Shown: positions 8,331-16,275, counted from the first letter of the stretch. The stretch: DNA of 38,064 nucleotides from an uncultured Acidimicrobiales bacterium (GCA_938015295.1 CALLQB010000074.1:1-38064); one strand, 5' to 3'. A program made the numbers and translations. The notes: generated by a model from the sequence alone, not told the origin.

Positions 8331-9557
8331 ATGTATCAGCTCCTCGACGGATTACGAGTTATTGAAGGTTCAGCGTTTGTGGCGGCACCGTCAGGTGGGA
8401 TGACGCTCGCTCAGCTTGGAGCCGAGGTCATCCGTTTCGACGCGATCGGCGGCGGTATCGACTACAAACGTTGGCCGCTGTCGGGCGGCGGCGATTCGAT
8501 CTACTGGGCGAGCCTCAACAAGGCAAAGAAGTCGATCGCGGTCGATATGCGGTCGCCAGAAGGTCGCGAGTTGCTTACCGCGATGATCACGCTGCCTGGT
8601 CCTGAAGGTGGGATCTTCCTGTCGAACTTCCCGGCCCGTGGCTGGATGTCCTACGACGCGCTTCGCGAGGCGCGCGACGATCTGATCATGGTGAACCTCA
8701 CCGGCAACGCCGACGGTTCGACTGCGCTCGATTACACGGTGAATTGCGCCGTTGGTTATCCCGACGCAACCGGCCCGGTGGGCTCCGACGAGCCCATCAA
8801 TCACGTGTTGCCAGCGTGGGATCTGCTGGCCGGCCAGCAGGCTGCGCTCGGCGTGTTGGCCGCTGAACGGCACCGCACCCGAACCGGCCAAGGGCAGCTT
8901 GTGTCGTTGTCGCTCGCCGACATTGCGCTTATGGCCGTGTCGAACCTTGGCCACGTGGCTGAGGCGCAGATCAACAACGACGAGCGGCCGCGATACGGCA
9001 ACGATCTGTACGGTGCGTACGGCCATGATTTCGCGACCAACGATGGCCGCCGAGTGATGGTGGCCGGCATTACGTCTCGGCAATGGTCAAGCCTGCTCGA
9101 GGCGACGGGCACCGAGGAGGCGGTCGCAGCTTTGGCGACCCGCGGCAGCTTTGACTTCGCGATCGAGGGCGACCGGTTTGCCGCTCGCGACGAGCTCACC
9201 GAGATCTTCGCTCCATGGTTTTCGGGCCGCTCGCTGTCGAGTGTTGCCCAAGAACTCGATGACAAGGGAGTTTGTTGGGGCCCGTATCAGAGCTTCTCCC
9301 AACTGGTTGCCGAGGATCACCGATGTTCAACACAAAATCCGATGTTTGAGACCGTCGATCATCCGCAACTTGGTCCGTTTCTTATGAACGGTACTGCCCT
9401 CAACTTCTCTGAACTCGAGCGGCTACCGGTTGGACGTGCGCCGGTGCTTGGTGAACATACCGACGAGATTCTGAGCACCGTGCTTGGCTTGGGCGATGGC
9501 GAGATCGCTCGACTCCACGATGCCGGTGTGGTCGCAGGGCCGGACTCCGGCTCCTAG
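8331..9557 (+). CDS. Family III (CaiB/BaiF) CoA-transferase
   Basis: The 408-residue protein belongs to the CaiB/BaiF/formyl-CoA-transferase family, which moves CoA between carboxylic acids through an aspartyl-CoA anhydride. The N-terminal LLDGLRVIEGSAFVAAPSGG and LAQLGAEVIRFD are typical. The catalytic aspartate is D164 in LPAWDLLAGQQAALGVLAAE. The glycine-rich RTRTGQGQLVSLSL follows. The length matches the family. It begins 12 nt after the reductase gene and is presumably co-transcribed with it. The acids used cannot be deduced. Alternatives within the family include alpha-methylacyl-CoA racemase, but the WDLLAGQQAA context fits a transferase better. Confidence 0.88.
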   Translation: MYQLLDGLRVIEGSAFVAAPSGGMTLAQLGAEVIRFDAIGGGIDYKRWPLSGGGDSIYWASLNKAKKSIAVDMRSPEGRELLTAMITLPGPEGGIFLSNFPARGWMSYDALREARDDLIMVNLTGNADGSTALDYTVNCAVGYPDATGPVGSDEPINHVLPAWDLLAGQQAALGVLAAERHRTRTGQGQLVSLSLADIALMAVSNLGHVAEAQINNDERPRYGNDLYGAYGHDFATNDGRRVMVAGITSRQWSSLLEATGTEEAVAALATRGSFDFAIEGDRFAARDELTEIFAPWFSGRSLSSVAQELDDKGVCWGPYQSFSQLVAEDHRCSTQNPMFETVDHPQLGPFLMNGTALNFSELERLPVGRAPVLGEHTDEILSTVLGLGDGEIARLHDAGVVAGPDSGS

Positions 9558-9571
9558 GACGCCTAGCCCCA

Positions 9572-9664
9572 ATGGCATTCTTCCTCATGTTCTCGATCCC
9601 ACTTGTGATCGCTGCTGCTGGAGTGGCCCTCGGATGGTATTTTTCGCAGCGTGGCCGGCGCTGA
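9572..9664 (+). CDS. Possible 30-residue single-span membrane peptide
   Basis: An ATG 14 nt after the CoA-transferase stop opens a short frame reading MAFFLMFSIPLVIAAAGV followed by ALGWYFSQRGRR. It holds one hydrophobic helix and a positively charged tail, as in small inner-membrane peptides. Its stop overlaps the GTG start of the next membrane protein by 14 nt, an arrangement typical of translational coupling. No strong ribosome site is seen. It may instead be a chance frame in the leader of the next gene. Confidence 0.35.
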   Translation: MAFFLMFSIPLVIAAAGVALGWYFSQRGRR

Positions 9665-10289
9665 ACTCCTCCTCATTTTCGCGTTTCCGGTGCTGCTCGC
9701 GGTGCCTGTTGTGGCTGTGCGGTTTCTTGGCAGCAAGATGGTGGCCAAATCCGGCGCCGACCGCAGCATTGCGGTACCCATAGCCGACGCGCAGAGCGGC
9801 GTGTTCCCAAATGTGTGTGCCAAAACAGGTCGAAAGTCGACCGGTGTCGCCGAGGAGCGCACCGACTCGTTCGACACCCGTTGGGTCTTGCTCGTGCTCG
9901 CCGGGCCGGTCGGCATCGTCGCCCTTGGCATCATTTGGGCGCGCAGCAACCGGTCGGCAACCGCGGTCGATGTGCCCCTCAGCGAACAAGCCTTCGATCA
10001 GATTCAGCAATCGATCTCGCGCAACAACGTCACCGCGGGACTCGCTGGTGTTTCTGTGCTCACCTTTGCGGTGTTGGCAGCGATCGGCATAGCGACGGTT
10101 TGGCTTGTGCTTCTGGCTGCAGTTTCGCTGCTCGCGTTAGCGGCCTGGATTGTTGCGGCAACAACCGCCAAGCTCGCTCGGGTGCGGCTGCGACTCGATG
10201 AGCCGCACCGGCTCGTGCATCTCGACGGGGTCCACCCCGACTTTGTCGCCGCAGTGCAGAAGAAGGCCCGCGCCGAGGGCCGAATGTAG
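9651..10289 (+). CDS. Hypothetical membrane protein, about four transmembrane segments
   Basis: I do not recognise this 212-residue protein. Hydrophobic segments lie at about residues 5-27, 78-97, 125-145 and 148-167. A polar loop with a lone cysteine (VFPNVCAKTGR) follows the first, and an external-type loop (VDVPLSEQAFDQIQQSIS) lies between the second and third. The C-terminus is basic and cytosolic-looking (LDEPHRLVHLDGVHPDFVA, then VQKKARAEGRM). That last phrase, describing the position of a substrate or residue relative to the fold, recurs in small actinobacterial membrane proteins of unknown role. The GTG start overlaps the small upstream frame. It ends 13 nt before the convergent acyl-CoA ligase gene. 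Confidence 0.65.
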   Translation: MAGAELLLIFAFPVLLAVPVVAVRFLGSKMVAKSGADRSIAVPIADAQSGVFPNVCAKTGRKSTGVAEERTDSFDTRWVLLVLAGPVGIVALGIIWARSNRSATAVDVPLSEQAFDQIQQSISRNNVTAGLAGVSVLTFAVLAAIGIATVWLVLLAAVSLLALAAWIVAATTAKLARVRLRLDEPHRLVHLDGVHPDFVAAVQKKARAEGRM

Positions 10290-10302
10290 CGACCGGCTGT
10301 CG

Positions 10303-11898
10303 TTAGGATTCGGCGGCTTCGGCAGCGATTTCGGTGCCCCGTGAACGCAGTTCGTACTTGAGGACCTTGCCACTCGCATTGAGCGGCAACGCATCGACGA
10401 ACTGAAAGAAACGCGGAACCTTGTAGTTGGCCATTTCTTCGCGGCACCACTTGCGAAGGTCATCTTCGGTGAGGTCGACGCCCGTCGCGGGAACCACCCA
10501 AGCCATCGCGACTTCGCCTAGTCGTTTGTCGGGCACTCCGACGACCGCCGCTGCGGCGACCGCGTCGTGCGAGCACAAGAAGTTCTCGATTTCGGCGGGA
10601 TAGGCATTGAAGCCGCCAACGATGAACATGTCCTTCTTGCGGTCGGTGATGTCGAGGTAGCCACGTTTGTCCATCACACCGATATCGCCGGTGTGCAACC
10701 AGCCGTCTGCATCGATGGCCTCGGCGGTCTGTTCGGGGTCGTCGAGGTAGCCGACCATGACGTTGTAGCCGCGAATCACGATCTCGCCAGGCTCGCCACG
10801 TTCGACTTCGTTGCCCTCGTCATCGACAACCAGAACCTCGACATCGTCGATTGCTCGACCCGAGGTGGTGGCGATAGTGCGGGCGTCGTCGTCGTGGCGG
10901 CACATGGTGGCCATGCCTGATGATTCGGTGAGCCCGTAGCCGGTGACCACGGTTTCGAAGCCGAGCCGTTCGCGCATTTGGGTGATCATCTCGACGGGGA
11001 TTGCTGCTGCGCCGGTGACCGCTAGGCGCAGGCTCGACAGGTCGAAGCTATCGAGGTCGGGGTGGTTGAGGATCGTCTGGTAGATGGCGGGCGGTCCAGG
11101 CAGCATCGACACTTGTTCTTCGGGGATCCTCCGCATCACCGAAGGAACATCGAACACTGCATGGGGGATCATTGTTGCCCCCTTCAGTAGGCACGCCAAG
11201 ATGCCGGCGTTGAATCCGAACGAATGAAAGAAGGGGTTGACGATGAGGTAGCGGTCGCCGTGTTCGAGGCCAATGACGTCGGACCAAGCGAGGTAGGCCT
11301 TGGCGATCGCGGCGTGCGAAAGCATTGCTCCCTTCGGAGCGCCTGTGGTGCCCGAGGTGAACATGATGTGGCAAAGGTCGTCGCCAGAAACGGCGTCGGT
11401 ACGTTCTTGTCGAACGGCGTCGTCGACGGTGTCGCCACGGGCGATGAAATCGGCAAACGAGATGGTGTTCGGTGCGGTTTCGCCTCGCAGAACAACAATT
11501 TCTTCGAGGGTTTCATCGGCGCCCGCCTCGCGCAGCAGCTCGACATAGTTGGTATCGAGAAAGTCGGTGACGGTGAAAAGAAAGCGCGCGTTGCTACGAC
11601 TGAGCACGAAGCCGGCCTCGCGGCCTTTAAACCTCGTGTTGATCGGGACGACAACGCCGCCGACCATGTGCGCACCAAGGGCGGCGACCACCCATTCAGA
11701 GATATTTGGCGCCCAAACAGCAATTCGATCGCCAGGTTCGAGACCTGTGGCGAGTAGCGCACGAGCGGCTTTGTTGATGTGAGAGGCCAGGTCTCGGAAG
11801 TTGAGGCGAAGATCGCCCTCGACCAACGCTTCTGCTTCAGGCCACGTTTCGGCGGCAGCAAGAACGATGTCGGGGATCGTGGTCCGGGGATCACTCAT
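10303..11898 (-). CDS. FadD3-like acyl-CoA ligase (AMP-forming)
   Basis: This adenylate-forming enzyme of 531 residues makes acyl-CoA from a carboxylic acid, ATP and CoA. The P-loop FTSGTTGAPKGAM, the YGLTESSGMATMCR segment, DGWLHTGDIG, the hinge DRKKDMFIVGGFN and the C-terminal catalytic lysine in NASGKVLKYEL are all present. Runs such as NPFFHSFGFNAGILACL, MLPGPPAIYQTILNHPDL and VMVGYLDDPE closely resemble what I recall of mycobacterial FadD3, which activates the steroid C/D-ring remnant HIP. No other steroid ring-degradation genes are in the window, so a related bicyclic or long-chain acid is equally possible. A TAAGGT box lies 9 nt before the ATG, and the gene converges on the membrane protein at 9651. 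Confidence 0.88.
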   Translation of the reverse strand: MSDPRTTIPDIVLAAAETWPEAEALVEGDLRLNFRDLASHINKAARALLATGLEPGDRIAVWAPNISEWVVAALGAHMVGGVVVPINTRFKGREAGFVLSRSNARFLFTVTDFLDTNYVELLREAGADETLEEIVVLRGETAPNTISFADFIARGDTVDDAVRQERTDAVSGDDLCHIMFTSGTTGAPKGAMLSHAAIAKAYLAWSDVIGLEHGDRYLIVNPFFHSFGFNAGILACLLKGATMIPHAVFDVPSVMRRIPEEQVSMLPGPPAIYQTILNHPDLDSFDLSSLRLAVTGAAAIPVEMITQMRERLGFETVVTGYGLTESSGMATMCRHDDDARTIATTSGRAIDDVEVLVVDDEGNEVERGEPGEIVIRGYNVMVGYLDDPEQTAEAIDADGWLHTGDIGVMDKRGYLDITDRKKDMFIVGGFNAYPAEIENFLCSHDAVAAAAVVGVPDKRLGEVAMAWVVPATGVDLTEDDLRKWCREEMANYKVPRFFQFVDALPLNASGKVLKYELRSRGTEIAAEAAES

Positions 11899-11907
11899 GA
11901 TCCAGAA

Positions 11908-11913
11908 ACCTTA
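11908..11913 (-). promoter_or_regulatory. -10 box, near-leaderless start of the FadD3-like gene
   Basis: TAAGGT on the minus strand lies 9 nt before the ATG at 11898. No Shine-Dalgarno sequence is present between them. Confidence 0.35.
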
Positions 11914-11935
11914 GTGGGAAACGCCGACAGGCTGG

Positions 11936-12691
11936 TTAGGCGGGCCGATCGGCGGTGTTGCGCAGCCGGGCCGATTCTGACTCTGCATTTGCGACCTGCA
12001 GGCGCAGCGCAACGACGATCGAACGGGTGATGTCGCGGGCGGTGACGATGAAATACATCGCCCAGGCAAGCACACCGAGGAATTTGGCGGCATCTTCGAG
12101 TACCAAGCTCACGTCCTTTGAGCCGACACCAACCTGGTCGACGACCAGCGACGCGGCAAACGCACCACCTGCGCACACCAGCAATTGGTAGTTGGTTCGG
12201 TGCAGTTCGTTACGTTCGCTGATGACCCACCACCAGGTGAGAACCAGGTACAGCAGATAAAACGATGCCTTCGGGGCGCCGAGCGCGTTGGTTACCACGC
12301 TGTGGAGCTGAAACAGGTCATCGAGGAGCAGCAGCGTCGAGAGGATTGCGCCGCCACGCAGCATGCTTGCGGCGCCGTGGCGTCCGCCGAGCCAACTTAC
12401 CCAGGCGCCAGCAACCGCAGCCGCTGTGGCGGTCGTCCATGCAAGGATGCCGAGGTTGGAAACCAGCCCGGTGTACCACGGTTGTCCGCCGGCGTAACTG
12501 GGGTCGAGAAGAAGCAGTTCATACGGAATGACGTTCTGCATGACAAGCACAAGCAGCATGATGAGCGCGGCCAACCAGACCGCTCCCAGGGGGATCAACG
12601 GCTTGATTTGTTCCGATATCGGCCTCGGCGCGCGACGTTCTGCCACATCTAGGTAATCGGCACTAGCAAGCCGCTTCTTGATGGTCTGCAC
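11936..12691 (-). CDS. Hypothetical six-span membrane protein
   Basis: I do not recognise this 251-residue protein. After a charged N-terminus (KKRLASADYLDVAERRAPRP) there are about six hydrophobic segments, including LGAVWLAALIMLLVLVMQN, LSTLLLLDDLFQLHS and FLGVLAWAMYFIVTA. Paired acidic residues within a membrane segment (LLLLDD) and a His just after (QLHS) could be functional. The C-terminus is cytosolic (RLQVANAESESARLRNT). It starts with GTG and diverges from selD across only 51 nt, so the two promoters must overlap; a TATTTT run abuts the GTG. Any role in selenium metabolism would be a guess from position only. Confidence 0.7.
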   Translation of the reverse strand: MQTIKKRLASADYLDVAERRAPRPISEQIKPLIPLGAVWLAALIMLLVLVMQNVIPYELLLLDPSYAGGQPWYTGLVSNLGILAWTTATAAAVAGAWVSWLGGRHGAASMLRGGAILSTLLLLDDLFQLHSVVTNALGAPKASFYLLYLVLTWWWVISERNELHRTNYQLLVCAGGAFAASLVVDQVGVGSKDVSLVLEDAAKFLGVLAWAMYFIVTARDITRSIVVALRLQVANAESESARLRNTADRPA

Positions 12692-12728
12692 AAAATAGAC
12701 CGCTGCAACAGTGTGGCTGCAGAGAAGC

Positions 12729-12734
12729 TACGAT
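12729..12734 (+). promoter_or_regulatory. -10 box for selD
   Basis: TACGAT lies 8 nt before the ATG at 12743, with no ribosome site. It supports translation starting upstream of the in-frame TGA rather than at a codon after it. Confidence 0.45.
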
Positions 12735-12742
12735 CAGCCGCA

Positions 12743-13768
12743 ATGAAGCGACTTACTGAGTTCAGCCACGGCGCTGGTTGAGGCTGCAAACTCGCCCCTG
12801 GCGAGCTGGCGCACGTTGTGCGCCGCCTCACTCCGAGCGACAATCCTGCTCTGCTCGTTGGCGCGCAGAGCGGTGATGACGCGGCCGTGTGGAAGTTGGA
12901 CGATGACCGGGCGCTTGTGGTTACCACCGATTTCATTACACCGGTTGTCGACGACGCGCGGGTTTGGGGCAAGGTGGCCGCGGCAAATGCGGTGTCTGAT
13001 GTGTACGCCATGGGTGGCACACCGTTTCTCGCGCTGAACCTGGTTGCCTGGAACACCGAAGAACTCAACAACGATCTGCTGGCCGAAGTTCTGTTGGGCG
13101 CCGAAGACATTGGCCGCGAGGCGGGTTTTGTTATCGCTGGTGGGCACACCGTCGATGACCCAGAACCGAAGTTTGGGCTTGCGGTCGTAGGCGACGTGCA
13201 TCCCGACCGGATTCTCACCAACGATGGGCTTCGTCGCGACGATGTCCTCATCTTGACCAAACCACTCGGTATCGGTGTTGTCACTACTGCGATCAAACGC
13301 GACATCGCGCCGGCCGAGGTGGTCGAGCGGGCACTTGCTTCGATGGTTCAGCTCAACAACGTTGCTTCGAAGGTGGCCCTTGCAAGCGGGGCGACCGGCT
13401 GTACCGATGTCACCGGGTTCGGTCTGCTTGGTCATCTTGGCCGGATGGCACTTGAGTCAGCGGTGAACATCACCATCAACGTCGCGGCTGTTCCGCTGAT
13501 CGACGGCGCCAGGGAGCTGGCCGAAGCCGGGTCGGTGCCCGGCGGTACCGGACGAAACTTGGGCTGGATCTCGTCGCAGATCGACCAGGGCACCACCGAC
13601 GATCTGGATGTGACCCTTTTGGCCGATGCACAGACGTCGGGCGGCCTCGTCTTTGGCGTCGCTGAGGATCAGGTCGACGCTGCACTTGCGGCGCTTGTGG
13701 TCTCGGGTCATGAAGCGGCGGCGATCGGCTCGGTCACCTCGGGCGCCGGCATGATGCACCTGCGCTGA
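12743..13768 (+). CDS. selD: Selenide, water dikinase (selenophosphate synthetase) containing selenocysteine
   Basis: The enzyme makes selenophosphate from selenide and ATP, the selenium donor for selenocysteine and selenouridine. From the ATG the frame reads MKRLTEFSHGAG, an in-frame TGA at 12779-12781, then GCKLAPGELAHVVRRLTP. Families with Cys read SHGAGCGCK here, so the TGA falls exactly on the catalytic residue (Cys17 in the E. coli enzyme). Sec13 is therefore followed by C15 and the ATP-handling lysine K16. Counting Sec, the product has 341 residues, a normal length. Downstream are the usual AIRS domains, with SDVYAMGGTPFLALN, AGGHTVDDPEPKFGL, CTDVTGFGLLGHL and LADAQTSGGLVFGV. A frame beginning at 12818 would lack the whole active-site loop. 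The organism must carry selA, selB and tRNA-Sec elsewhere if the TGA is read through. Confidence 0.93.
12779..12781 (+). other. In-frame UGA read as selenocysteine
   Basis: The codon sits between GGT and GGC in the GAG-U-GCK motif of SelD. The frame is conserved-looking on both sides, and no compensating frameshift is present. Recoding to Sec at this exact residue is well known in SelD from many lineages. Confidence 0.9.
12791..12824 (+). promoter_or_regulatory. Candidate bacterial SECIS: two adjacent perfect hairpins
   Basis: Immediately after the UGA come two perfect stem-loops. The first is CTCGCC-CCT-GGCGAG (12791-12805), with its loop 16-18 nt after the UGA. The second is GGCGCAC-GTT-GTGCGCC (12808-12824). 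Bacterial SelB binds a hairpin within the coding region at this distance from the UGA. Position favours the first; the second is stronger by base-pair count. Which one SelB contacts cannot be decided here. Confidence 0.7.
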
Positions 13769-13793
13769 GTCGAGTTCGTTCGGCCGCCAGCGG

Positions 13794-13817
13794 GTTGGTA
13801 CGTTGCAACGTACCAAC
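13794..13817. promoter_or_regulatory. 24-bp perfect palindrome, likely operator
   Basis: The half-site GTTGGTACGTTG is followed directly by its exact reverse complement. It lies 25 bp after the selD stop and 18 bp before the acyl-CoA ligase start. A -10-like TACGTT (13799-13804) is inside it, so a dimeric repressor of the TetR kind bound here would block the promoter. The palindrome is followed by AGATCTTTT, so a terminator for selD is the alternative reading; the low GC of the stem and perfect symmetry through the centre favour an operator. Confidence 0.6.
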
Positions 13818-13835
13818 AGATCTTTTGGGGGACTT

Positions 13836-15401
13836 GTGACCGATACCGAAGCCGAAACTCCACTTCTTTTTCCTGGAGCGGTTGCCGAACGCACGCCGGA
13901 TAAACCGGCCATCATCATGGCGGGAAGCGGCGAACAGCTGACGTACGGCGAACTTGACGCCATGGCCAACCGCATCTCGCGGATGTTTCGCGCCGAGGGC
14001 CTCGAAGCGGGCGACCATGTGGCCTTCTGCCTCGAAAACAGCCTGCATTACCTGCCGCTTGCCTGGGGCTGCCACTACGCGGGCTTGTACTACACGGCGA
14101 TTTCTAGCCGTCTACAGACCGACGAGATGGCCTACATCATCGAAAATTCGGGATCGCAGGCGTTCATTACCTCGCCATATAAGGCTGATCAGGCGGCTGA
14201 GCTGGCAAGCCAGATGCAAAACGTGCGCATCCGTTTGTCGATCGGTGGAGCGGTCGATGGCTACGAGGACCTCTTCGAGACGATTGACGGGTACTCCTCA
14301 GAGCCGCTCGACGGCCGTGTTGAAGGCCAGGACATGTTGTATTCGTCGGGCACCACAGGCCGCCCGAAAGGCATCAAGGTGCCGCTTACTGGTCTTGCGT
14401 TGGGCAACGCTCCCGGGTTGTTGACCTTGGCCCAAATGTTGTTTGGCGCCACTGAAGACGCGATCTACCTTTCGCCGGCACCGATGTATCACGCGGCGCC
14501 GCTTCGCTTTTGCCTGTCGTTTCAGCGCATGGGGGCAACGGTGGTCGCTATGGAACGATTCGACCCCGAAGAAGCGCTGGCTGCCATCGAGAAGTACGGC
14601 ATCACCTCGAGCCAGTGGGTGCCAACGATGTTCGTTCGCATGCTCAAGCTCGACGACGAGACCCGGGCGAAGTACGACGTTTCGAGCCTGCAGCACGCGG
14701 TGCATGCGGCGGCACCTTGCCCAATCGAAGTAAAGGAGAAGATGATCGACTGGTGGGGGCCGGTGCTTCACGAGTATTACGCCGGCACCGAGGGAAATGG
14801 GCTTACCTATCTCAACTCGATCGATTGGCTCGCCCATAAGGGGTCGGTGGGTAAGCCGTTGCTTGGCGAGCTGCACATCCTTGACGATGATGGCCAACCG
14901 GTACCGGTCGGCGAGGAAGGCGGCGTGTTCTTCTCGGGCGCCGGAGAGTTTGAATATCACGGCGATAAGGACAAGACCGAGTCGTCGCGGATGGGAGATA
15001 AGTCGACCCTTGGCGATATCGGACGGGTCGACGAAGACGGGTTTTTGTATCTCACCGATCGCAAGGCCTACATGATCATTTCGGGGGGCGTGAACATCTA
15101 TCCCCAAGAAGCCGAGAACGCGCTGACGATGCATCCAAAGGTGTTCGACGTAGCGGTGATTGGCGTTCCCAACGACGACTTTGGCGAGGAGGTCAAAGCG
15201 GTTGTCCAGCCAGTCGACATGGCGGCGGCCGGCCCTGAACTTGAGCGCGAACTCATTGCGTTCTGTCGCGACCAGTTAGCCGACGTTAAGTGTCCTCGTT
15301 CGGTCGACTTTCGCGAGGAATTGCCGCGACATCCAACCGGAAAGCTCTACAAACGTCTTTTGAAAGACGAGTACTGGAAGGCTGCAGGCCGCGTCATCTG
15401 A
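13836..15401 (+). CDS. Acyl-CoA synthetase (AMP-forming ligase)
   Basis: The 521-residue protein is an adenylate-forming ligase with the P-loop YSSGTTGRPKGIKVPL, EYYAGTEGNG, a TLGDIGRVDEDGFLYLTDRK block and the C-terminal catalytic lysine in HPTGKLYKRLL. It is unlike the ligase at 10303 in detail (acetylated-type start TPLLFPGAVAERTPDKPA, YYTAISSRLQTDEMAYI), so the two are not recent duplicates. The GTG at 13836 is preferred over a TTG at 13803: it gives a normal family N-terminus, follows a GGGGGA stretch by 3 nt, and leaves the palindrome outside the coding region. Its substrate is unknown. It is likely controlled through the palindrome just upstream and ends 19 nt from the convergent sigma-like gene. 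Confidence 0.88.
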   Translation: MTDTEAETPLLFPGAVAERTPDKPAIIMAGSGEQLTYGELDAMANRISRMFRAEGLEAGDHVAFCLENSLHYLPLAWGCHYAGLYYTAISSRLQTDEMAYIIENSGSQAFITSPYKADQAAELASQMQNVRIRLSIGGAVDGYEDLFETIDGYSSEPLDGRVEGQDMLYSSGTTGRPKGIKVPLTGLALGNAPGLLTLAQMLFGATEDAIYLSPAPMYHAAPLRFCLSFQRMGATVVAMERFDPEEALAAIEKYGITSSQWVPTMFVRMLKLDDETRAKYDVSSLQHAVHAAAPCPIEVKEKMIDWWGPVLHEYYAGTEGNGLTYLNSIDWLAHKGSVGKPLLGELHILDDDGQPVPVGEEGGVFFSGAGEFEYHGDKDKTESSRMGDKSTLGDIGRVDEDGFLYLTDRKAYMIISGGVNIYPQEAENALTMHPKVFDVAVIGVPNDDFGEEVKAVVQPVDMAAAGPELERELIAFCRDQLADVKCPRSVDFREELPRHPTGKLYKRLLKDEYWKAAGRVI

Positions 15402-15420
15402 GTTCGTCGGACTGCCGACG

Positions 15421-16275
15421 TTACGAACCCGATAGTCGCGGCCGCCACCGGCTGCGCCGCGCTGCGCCGTCATCGCCGGCGTCCATCGAGGTGTCGGAGG
15501 CCGCAGCGATGTTGTCAGTGGCGGCTTTGGTAGACGTGGAAACCTTTTCGGCTTTCGCGCTCTTGGCCCGGTTCGCGCGTTTCGCCCGTTTCGCGCGTTT
15601 CGCCGAGGCCTTGTCGACCGGGTTCACCGCAGGCTCGAAGGTGCGGTTGATTCGTACCCAGAAGTCGCCTTCGTGTCGCAGGGGCGTGTGGGCGGCGACC
15701 AGTTCGTCGGCTTTTGTGGTGTCGAGGTCGACGGCTAGCCGAGCGGTTCGGAGCAACGCCTGACAATCGGGTTTGGTGGTTCGAAGCAGGAGCGCCGCCT
15801 GATCGGTGTTGCATCCTTCGCCGGCCACGAGCGACAGAGCTGCGACGGCGTCGCCTGGCGCCTCAAACAAACCAAGGGCGATCGCTGTCCTTGCGTCGTC
15901 GGTGTCATCGGTATCGTCGACTAGTTGGTCGTCGGCGAAGTCACCGGGAAGGTCGCTTCGAACGTCTTCGCACGCCGAGATTACTCGGCCGAGCATCCAG
16001 GATCCGAAGGGCGGATCGTCGTTACTGGCCTGCACCTCGGCGTAGGAGTCGACGTAGATGTCAAACAGGAGGTTGTCCATCAACTCTGCAGTGCCGAGGC
16101 AGTTGTAGGCGACGCGGCGAAGCGGTGGATCGTGAAGCTGCAGAAGCGAGACGAACGAGGTGTAGTCGCCGTCGCGGCTTTTGGCGATGAGGTCGGCTTC
16201 GTTGGATGCGCCAACAAGTACCGACCATCCGCCATTTGACGCCGGTGCAGTCGGTGGAGCCGGTGGAGTAGTCAT
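15421..16275 (-). CDS. Divergent ECF sigma-factor-like protein with a basic repeat tail
   Basis: The 284-residue protein matches the layout of an ECF sigma factor, though weakly. Residues about 28-80 resemble region 2 (DLIAKSRDGDYTSFVSLLQL, then LRRVAYNCLGTAELMDNLLF). Residues about 140-185 resemble the region 4 helix-turn-helix (GDAVAALSLVAGEGCNTDQA, then LLLRTTKPDCQALLRTARLAV). An acidic linker (DDQLVDDTDDTDD) separates them. The C-terminal third is unusual: a KRAKRAKRANRAK repeat encoded by a 9-bp DNA repeat, then a low-complexity segment ending RRSRWRPRLSGS. The core contacts of an active sigma are poorly kept, so it may bind DNA or polymerase without initiating. No anti-sigma gene is adjacent. 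Confidence 0.65.
   Translation of the reverse strand: MTTPPAPPTAPASNGGWSVLVGASNEADLIAKSRDGDYTSFVSLLQLHDPPLRRVAYNCLGTAELMDNLLFDIYVDSYAEVQASNDDPPFGSWMLGRVISACEDVRSDLPGDFADDQLVDDTDDTDDARTAIALGLFEAPGDAVAALSLVAGEGCNTDQAALLLRTTKPDCQALLRTARLAVDLDTTKADELVAAHTPLRHEGDFWVRINRTFEPAVNPVDKASAKRAKRAKRANRAKSAKAEKVSTSTKAATDNIAAASDTSMDAGDDGAARRSRWRPRLSGS
15572..15607. repeat. 9-bp period repeat encoding the KRA tail
   Basis: Units TTCGCGCGT, TTCGCCCGT, TTCGCGCGT and the diverged TTCGCCGAG follow without gaps. They encode Lys-Arg-Ala-type triplets in the sigma-like protein. Confidence 0.75.

Noticed and set aside
12818..13768. selD starting at the GTG after the TGA
   Set aside because: This start loses the SHGAG-GCK active-site loop found in all SelD proteins; the upstream start restores it in frame.
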